Positions 8,388 to 12,037 of a DNA stretch of 12,037 nucleotides are shown here, piece after piece. Within the stretch, counting starts at the first letter, position 1, and every line of letters starts with the position of its first letter. The notes under the pieces are model-generated. The model had not been told where the DNA came from, ran no database searches, and was given only the letters and a program-made list of their open reading frames with translations. The stretch comes from Thiobacillus sp. GTDB lineage: Bacteria > Pseudomonadota > Gammaproteobacteria > Burkholderiales > Thiobacillaceae. The stretch covers positions 1 through 12,037 of the forward strand of contig JANJUT010000047.1 in the NCBI GenBank assembly GCA_024710445.1. The letters run 5' to 3'. A program made the translations under genes and the position numbers.

Positions 8388-8839
8388 GATTTTCCTTTCT
8401 TCAGACACACACGCTTGATTTCCTCACGCTTGACCGCCTCGCGCCTGAGCACCATGGGGCGTGCCGTCCGGCCACCACGCGCGACCAGCCAGCCCGCCAG
8501 GCCGCCCAGCAGCATACCCGACAGGGCCGCACCGTCTCCTGGCTGCACGGCCTGCGCCAGCAACGCGCCCGTGAGCATCAGTCCCAGCGGCAGGCCGTAT
8601 GCCCGCAGCGCGCTCCTGAGCACACTGCCCTCTGCGATCCCGACCACCACGCGATCACCCGGTGAAAGCGACAAATCGCAATCAACCAGAAAATGACGGG
8701 GTTTTCTCTGAAAAAGTTCGGTAATGCGCCTTGACGAACAGCCGTGGCCACCGCACGTACCACATCCTGAGGGCTCGACAGCCTGCACCCATACGCCATC
8801 CGATGCCGTTCTCATCACCTCGGCTGTTTGTTCCAGCAT
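8384..8839 (-). CDS. rseC: RseC/MucC family sigma-E regulatory membrane protein
   Basis: This inner-membrane protein belongs to the family of E. coli RseC (linked to SoxR reduction) and Pseudomonas MucC (modulates the sigma factor response). It has 151 residues, near the 159 of E. coli RseC. The cytosolic N-terminal part carries the typical cysteine cluster C26-GT-C29-GGHG-C34 and a further Cys54, followed by a small beta domain ending GDRVVVGI. Two membrane spans (about 78-97 and 104-121) come next, then a basic C-terminal tail. It starts 8 nt after the rseB stop, with AAAAGG about 11 nt upstream of the ATG. The stop overlaps the start of the protease gene. The precise role is not known for most members of the family; a redox or metal role for the cysteines is inference. 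Confidence 0.92.
   Translation of the reverse strand: MLEQTAEVMRTASDGVWVQAVEPSGCGTCGGHGCSSRRITELFQRKPRHFLVDCDLSLSPGDRVVVGIAEGSVLRSALRAYGLPLGLMLTGALLAQAVQPGDGAALSGMLLGGLAGWLVARGGRTARPMVLRREAVKREEIKRVCLKKGKS
8393..8398 (-). promoter_or_regulatory. Shine-Dalgarno of the DegP/MucD gene
   Basis: AAAGGA lies 5 nt before ATG 8387 and inside the end of rseC. It supports the ATG over the upstream in-frame GTG at 8408. Confidence 0.65.
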
Positions 8840-8847
8840 GGCTGTGC

Positions 8848-9804
8848 TTACCTTTTCTCGACCGAGTTACCCGTTTCGATCAGCGCCATGTTCGGCACTT
8901 CGCCCAGGGTCGTCACCGTGTAGCCATCGACTTCGCGCGCATACACGCCGATCACGCCTTCTGCCGACAAACCCTGCAAACGTTGCGCCTGGGGGGTGAT
9001 CGGCTCCACAAACATAGACAGCACACTCAGTCCATCCGAAAACACCAGATGGGTCACGGGTGACTTTTTGCCCGGGAACACCCGCACGGCCTCCTGTACC
9101 CGGACAAAACCCGGCGGCGGCGCCACGTTCCAGGCCACCTCGGCCGGCTTGTCAAAAGCGGCTTTCTGCACGATCTTGCCTGTCAAATCGTTGGCAAAAA
9201 TCTGGGGGGCAGGGGCTTTCCCTATCTGAACTTCCGAGAATACAAACATCGACACCACGCCGCCGTTGCCATTGATCATGCGTGACTTGAGCGGCAACCC
9301 GGTTTGCTTGTCCAGCCACAGGTGATAGGCATATCGATAGCCATCGCGCGGCTCCAGGGACACTACCTGGCAAACCCGGCCTGCCACCCGCTCGATGCCG
9401 CCGAGTTTCGCTTCGTAATATTCAAGCAGGCCCGCCGGTTGGGCAGGCAACAAGGCCGGGAAGAAACGGCGCAATGTATTGCGTTCCAGCCGCACATGCT
9501 TGCCATCCGGCAGGTGGCAATACACATCGTTGTTGATCCGCAGGAACTGACGCGGCGTGCCGTCCATGACTTCGATTTTTTCCTGCTCGCCGCTCGCATC
9601 CACGCGATGGAGTACACGCTGAACCTCGACGTGTTCGCCCTGGTGATACACATAGATGCCGCTGTAATTCAGCTGCCTGGTCGCGGCAGTGGCCCGGTTA
9701 AGCCAGTCGAGTGCCGCATCGGCATATGCGCCTGTTGAAACTGCCAACAACCCAGCCAGCCCAACAGCCAGCCAGGCGCGCTGCCAAAACACGCCCGCCT
9801 GCAT
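8848..9804 (-). CDS. rseB: RseB/MucB periplasmic negative regulator of sigma-E
   Basis: RseB binds the periplasmic part of RseA and shields it from the site-1 protease until lipids or lipopolysaccharide displace it. The 318-residue length is the same as in E. coli. A signal peptide covers residues 1-28 (cleavage after AYA). The mature protein starts with ALDWLNRATAATRQLNYSGIYVYHQG, typical of the family, and forms an N-terminal LolA-like lipid-binding domain (about 30-200) and a smaller C-terminal domain (about 215-310, with APPPGFVRVQE and FSDGLSVLSMFVEP). The ATG at 9804 overlaps the rseA stop (TAATG) and is preceded by a very strong Shine-Dalgarno, GGAGGAG. Confidence 0.95.
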   Translation of the reverse strand: MQAGVFWQRAWLAVGLAGLLAVSTGAYADAALDWLNRATAATRQLNYSGIYVYHQGEHVEVQRVLHRVDASGEQEKIEVMDGTPRQFLRINNDVYCHLPDGKHVRLERNTLRRFFPALLPAQPAGLLEYYEAKLGGIERVAGRVCQVVSLEPRDGYRYAYHLWLDKQTGLPLKSRMINGNGGVVSMFVFSEVQIGKAPAPQIFANDLTGKIVQKAAFDKPAEVAWNVAPPPGFVRVQEAVRVFPGKKSPVTHLVFSDGLSVLSMFVEPITPQAQRLQGLSAEGVIGVYAREVDGYTVTTLGEVPNMALIETGNSVEKR

Positions 9805-10346
9805 TAACGGGGCTCCTCCGCTACCGCCACCGTGCGCAGATAGGGAGAAGCCATCGCCATGGGCGCGAACTCCTGATGGGCCACAAAATACGGGGCAAGA
9901 CGGGAATCAGACACATCCGGTTCGGATTCGGTTGCCACACGCTGAAAATCCGGCGCCGCAGCCATTGGTGTCGCAAGCTGCGATTCCGACACCGAGCCGG
10001 TTATCGCGATCACCCCCCATACCGCAAGCGAGGCAAAGGACGCCACAGCGACCCGCTGTGGCCATGCACTTCGGCGCGGAGCCAGCACGGTAGGCTCGGC
10101 GGCCAGTTGCGCGGAAAACCGCGACATATAGTCATCCGACGCCGGTATCACGCCCCGCATCAGGTCACCGATGAGGTGGCTTTCAGACCAGGCTTGTCGC
10201 AGGTTGTCGTTGTGTTTCATGGCTGTTATGCAGGCTTCGGTTTCGGCGCGAGACGTTTCACCGTCCAGGGCTGCCGACAACATCAGGTAGCTGTCGTCGG
10301 CTTGTTCGGCTGGGGAAAGGGTGTCTGATTTGAGAAGTGCTGACAT
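9804..10346 (-). CDS. rseA: RseA/MucA anti-sigma-E factor
   Basis: RseA holds the sigma factor at the inner membrane until proteolysis releases it. The 180-residue protein has a cytosolic N-terminal anti-sigma domain with the family pattern [10 protein letters not shown] (about 21-30) and [17 protein letters not shown] (about 49-65), the parts that wrap around the sigma factor. One membrane span covers about 98-117. The periplasmic tail, about 60 residues, would bind RseB and carry the site-1 cleavage region near its end. It is somewhat shorter than E. coli RseA (216). The frame is open to a GTG at 10355 inside rpoE, but ATG 10346 has AGGTGG 5 nt upstream and lies 2 nt after the rpoE stop, so it is preferred. 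Confidence 0.93.
   Translation of the reverse strand: MSALLKSDTLSPAEQADDSYLMLSAALDGETSRAETEACITAMKHNDNLRQAWSESHLIGDLMRGVIPASDDYMSRFSAQLAAEPTVLAPRRSAWPQRVAVASFASLAVWGVIAITGSVSESQLATPMAAAPDFQRVATESEPDVSDSRLAPYFVAHQEFAPMAMASPYLRTVAVAEEPR
9813..9819 (-). promoter_or_regulatory. Strong Shine-Dalgarno of rseB
   Basis: GGAGGAG lies 8 nt before the rseB ATG, inside the last codons of rseA. It is the strongest ribosome binding site in the operon and would keep RseB output high relative to its neighbours. Confidence 0.7.
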
Positions 10347-10348
10347 GG

Positions 10349-10945
10349 TTACCACCTTTTATCCTGACTCGTGCCCAGCATCGGGCGTATTTTTTCCGCA
10401 ATGGCTTCACGTGCGCGAAAGATTCGGGAGCGCACCGTCCCGATCGGGCATTCCATCATCTGCGCGATATCCTCGTAACTCATGCCTTCGATTTCGCGCA
10501 GCGTAATGGCCGTCCTCAATTCCTCCGGCAGCGCATCCACTGCCTGATTTACCGCTTGGGCGATCTGTTTGGTCTGGAGTTCCGCATCCGGCGTTGCAAT
10601 ATCGCGCAACAAATCGCCATCGTCGTAATTTTCCGCATCATCCGCCAACACATCGCTCGATACCGGCTGGCGCTTGCGTGCCACCAGGTAATTTTTCGCG
10701 GTATTCACGGCAATGCGATACAGCCAGGTATAGAACGCGCTTTCGCCGCGAAACCCAGGCAGCGCACGGTAGGCCTTGATAAAAGCCTCCTGGGTAATAT
10801 CTTCCACCTCCGCCGCATCACGCACCATGCGCGACAACAACCGCCCGAGTTTGCGGTGATACTTGATCACCAGCAACTCGAAAGCGCGTTTGTCGCCCTG
10901 CTGGGCGCGTTCGACCAATACCTGATCCAGTTCGCGGTCCGACAT
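10349..10945 (-). CDS. rpoE: RNA polymerase sigma-E factor (RpoE/AlgU, ECF02-type)
   Basis: This is the extracytoplasmic-function sigma factor for envelope stress. It has 198 residues (191 in E. coli). Region 2 spans about 21-89, with [35 protein letters not shown] and the -10 reading segment [17 protein letters not shown]. Region 4 spans about 136-185, with [24 protein letters not shown] and the recognition helix [13 protein letters not shown]. The start at 10945 gives the family N-terminus [18 protein letters not shown]. Its AGGGAG ribosome site sits only 2 nt from the ATG, closer than optimal. It leads the rpoE-rseABC-mucD unit and is divergent from nadB, as in E. coli. Autoregulation is likely from the sigma-E-like promoter upstream. 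Confidence 0.96.
   Translation of the reverse strand: MSDRELDQVLVERAQQGDKRAFELLVIKYHRKLGRLLSRMVRDAAEVEDITQEAFIKAYRALPGFRGESAFYTWLYRIAVNTAKNYLVARKRQPVSSDVLADDAENYDDGDLLRDIATPDAELQTKQIAQAVNQAVDALPEELRTAITLREIEGMSYEDIAQMMECPIGTVRSRIFRAREAIAEKIRPMLGTSQDKRW
10352..10357 (-). promoter_or_regulatory. Shine-Dalgarno of rseA
   Basis: AGGTGG lies 5 nt before ATG 10346, overlapping the last sense codon of rpoE. It fixes the rseA start and ties anti-sigma output to rpoE translation. Confidence 0.65.
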
Positions 10946-11004
10946 ATCTCCCTGCTGCTTTTTTGTTTGTGTTTAAAGTATACGTGACCGCAACTTCTGA
11001 CGAG

Positions 11005-11031
11005 TGTGAGCGCCCGTGAATAATAAAGTTC
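11005..11031 (-). promoter_or_regulatory. Candidate sigma-E-dependent promoter of rpoE
   Basis: On the rpoE strand, GAACTT (11031-11026) is followed after exactly 16 nt by TCACA (11009-11005). The -35 core matches the sigma-E consensus GGAACTT closely, and the -10 agrees at three of five positions with TCTGA. This fits positive autoregulation, which is known for rpoE in relatives. A sigma-70-like TATACT at 10982-10977 lies nearer the gene but lacks a good -35. Confidence 0.5.
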
Positions 11032-11066
11032 ACTGCGTACAAGGTTATTCCGGCACTGCCCAAGCC

Positions 11067-11075
11067 TGCTATCAT
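11067..11075 (+). promoter_or_regulatory. Candidate extended -10 promoter of nadB
   Basis: TGCTATCAT fits an extended -10 element (TGn followed by a TATAAT-like hexamer, 5 of 6 matches). No clear -35 lies upstream. Transcription would begin around 11082, only about 5 nt before the nadB ATG, which would give an almost leaderless mRNA; this agrees with the lack of a Shine-Dalgarno sequence there. Confidence 0.35.
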
Positions 11076-11086
11076 CCTGCGACACC

Positions 11087-12037
11087 ATGCACCAATACGA
11101 CGTCCTGATCATTGGCAGCGGCCTCGCCGCGCTGACTACCGCACTCAAACTGGCTGACCAGCGACGTATTGCCATTGTCACCAAGCGCCAGATGACCGAT
11201 GGCGCAAGCGACTGGGCACAAGGCGGCATTGCCGCAGCCCTGGATAGCGGCGACTCGATCGAGGCCCATGTCCACGACACCATGGTGGCAGGTGGAGGAT
11301 TGTGCGACGTTGCGGTCACCCAGATGGTGGCCCGCCAGGCGAGCGAAATGATCGCCTGGCTGACGCAAAACGGCGTGGCCTTCACGCCCGACCCACAGGC
11401 GCCCGGTGGCCTGCATCTGGCACGTGAAGGCGGGCACTCCCGGCGCCGGGTCGTTCACGCAGCCGATGCCACCGGTCATGCCGTCCAGGCCAGCCTGCTC
11501 GACCGCGTCCGCGCCCACCCCAATATCGACACCTACGAACAACACGTTGCCATCGACCTCATTACCGGCAAGCGGGCAGGCGGACAGGAGCAGCAAATTC
11601 ACGGCGCCTATGCCCTCAACAAAGGCACGGGCGAAGTCGAAACCTTCGCCGCCGGCCACACCGTGCTGGCTACCGGTGGGGCCGGCAAGGTTTACCTTTA
11701 CACCACCAATCCCGACACGGCGACCGGCGATGGCATCGCCATGGCGTGGCGTGCGGGATGCCGGGTGGCCAACCTGGAATTCGTGCAGTTCCACCCCACC
11801 TGCCTGTTCCACCCGCACGCCAAGTCTTTTCTCATTTCCGAGGCGGTGCGTGGCGAAGGTGGCCTGCTCCTGCTGCCTGATGGCAGCCGCTTCATGCAAT
11901 ATCACGACGAACGTGCCGAACTCGCGCCACGCGATGTGGTGGCCCGTGCGATCGACTTTGAAATGAAAAAACGCGGTATCGACTGCGTCTATCTCGACAT
12001 CAGTCACAAGCCCCCGGAATTTGTACGCGAGCACTTC
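11087..12037 (+). CDS. nadB: L-aspartate oxidase NadB (3' end beyond window)
   Basis: NadB oxidises L-aspartate to iminoaspartate with FAD in the first step of de novo NAD synthesis; NadA uses the product. The window holds the first 317 codons of an expected 520-540, with the frame still open at the edge. The FAD-binding start DVLIIGSGLAALTTALKLA (5-23) includes GSGLAA. Then come ASDWAQGGIAAAL, the substrate-loop segment REGGHSRRRVVHAADATGHAV, the second FAD segment TVLATGGAGKVYLYTTNP, LEFVQFHPTCL, and ISEAVRGEGGLLL followed by PRDVVARAI. These distinguish it from succinate dehydrogenase flavoproteins, especially the context and the short N-terminus. ATG 11087 is the first start and matches the family opening. 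Divergent placement beside rpoE is conserved in gammaproteobacteria. Confidence 0.96.
   Translation, partial: MHQYDVLIIGSGLAALTTALKLADQRRIAIVTKRQMTDGASDWAQGGIAAALDSGDSIEAHVHDTMVAGGGLCDVAVTQMVARQASEMIAWLTQNGVAFTPDPQAPGGLHLAREGGHSRRRVVHAADATGHAVQASLLDRVRAHPNIDTYEQHVAIDLITGKRAGGQEQQIHGAYALNKGTGEVETFAAGHTVLATGGAGKVYLYTTNPDTATGDGIAMAWRAGCRVANLEFVQFHPTCLFHPHAKSFLISEAVRGEGGLLLLPDGSRFMQYHDERAELAPRDVVARAIDFEMKKRGIDCVYLDISHKPPEFVREHF

Noticed and set aside
11072..12034. A 320-codon open frame on the minus strand opposite nadB
   Set aside because: It lies fully antisense to a well-supported nadB and has no recognisable domain. Long antisense frames are expected where third codon positions are strongly G/C.

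Overview
The window is a conserved housekeeping and envelope-stress region of a GC-rich proteobacterium, most likely a betaproteobacterium of the Nitrosomonadales/Rhodocyclales type. The reasons are the gene order, the DUF4845 gene between lepB and rnc, a DegP/MucD gene directly behind rseC, and the style of the HD-GYP protein. Genus cannot be settled from the sequence alone. Nearly all coding is on the minus strand; only nadB at the right edge is on the plus strand.

Right edge (10946-12037): nadB (L-aspartate oxidase, cut by the window end) runs rightward. It is divergent from the sigma-E operon, with a 141-bp shared promoter region that holds a plausible sigma-E-type promoter (GAACTT-N16-TCACA) facing rpoE. 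Leftward from there come rpoE, rseA (anti-sigma factor), rseB (periplasmic sensor), rseC, the DegP/MucD protease and a small glutaredoxin-like protein. Stops and starts lie 2 to 8 nt apart or overlap, so this is one envelope-stress operon: the sigma factor, its membrane and periplasmic brake, and the protease that clears misfolded periplasmic protein.

Middle (1212-6693): after a 64-nt gap with a strong GAAA-loop hairpin comes lepA (EF4), lepB (signal peptidase I), a DUF4845 membrane protein, rnc (RNase III, TTG start), era and recO. pdxJ overlaps recO by 4 nt. This matches the enterobacterial lepA-lepB-rnc-era-recO-pdxJ order, except for the DUF4845 gene and a 141-nt era-recO gap. That gap is almost filled by a 30-bp inverted-repeat element made of CGCGAAG heptamers.

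Left edge (1-486): acpS, which usually follows pdxJ, is absent. After a 158-nt gap there is the 5' part of an HD-GYP-type protein (DUF3391 domain). Its proline-rich linker is encoded by a run of 14 C and ends at an in-frame TAG. Beyond the stop the same frame still encodes the expected next segment of such proteins, so the gene looks interrupted, or the sequence is wrong there.

Most of the window is ordinary. I do not see an undescribed multi-gene system, defence island, mobile element with genes, CRISPR array or RNA gene. The points worth a second look are the interrupted HD-GYP gene, the era-recO hairpin element (possible RNase III substrate), the lepA leader hairpin, the extra CxxC in the glutaredoxin-like protein, and the missing acpS.
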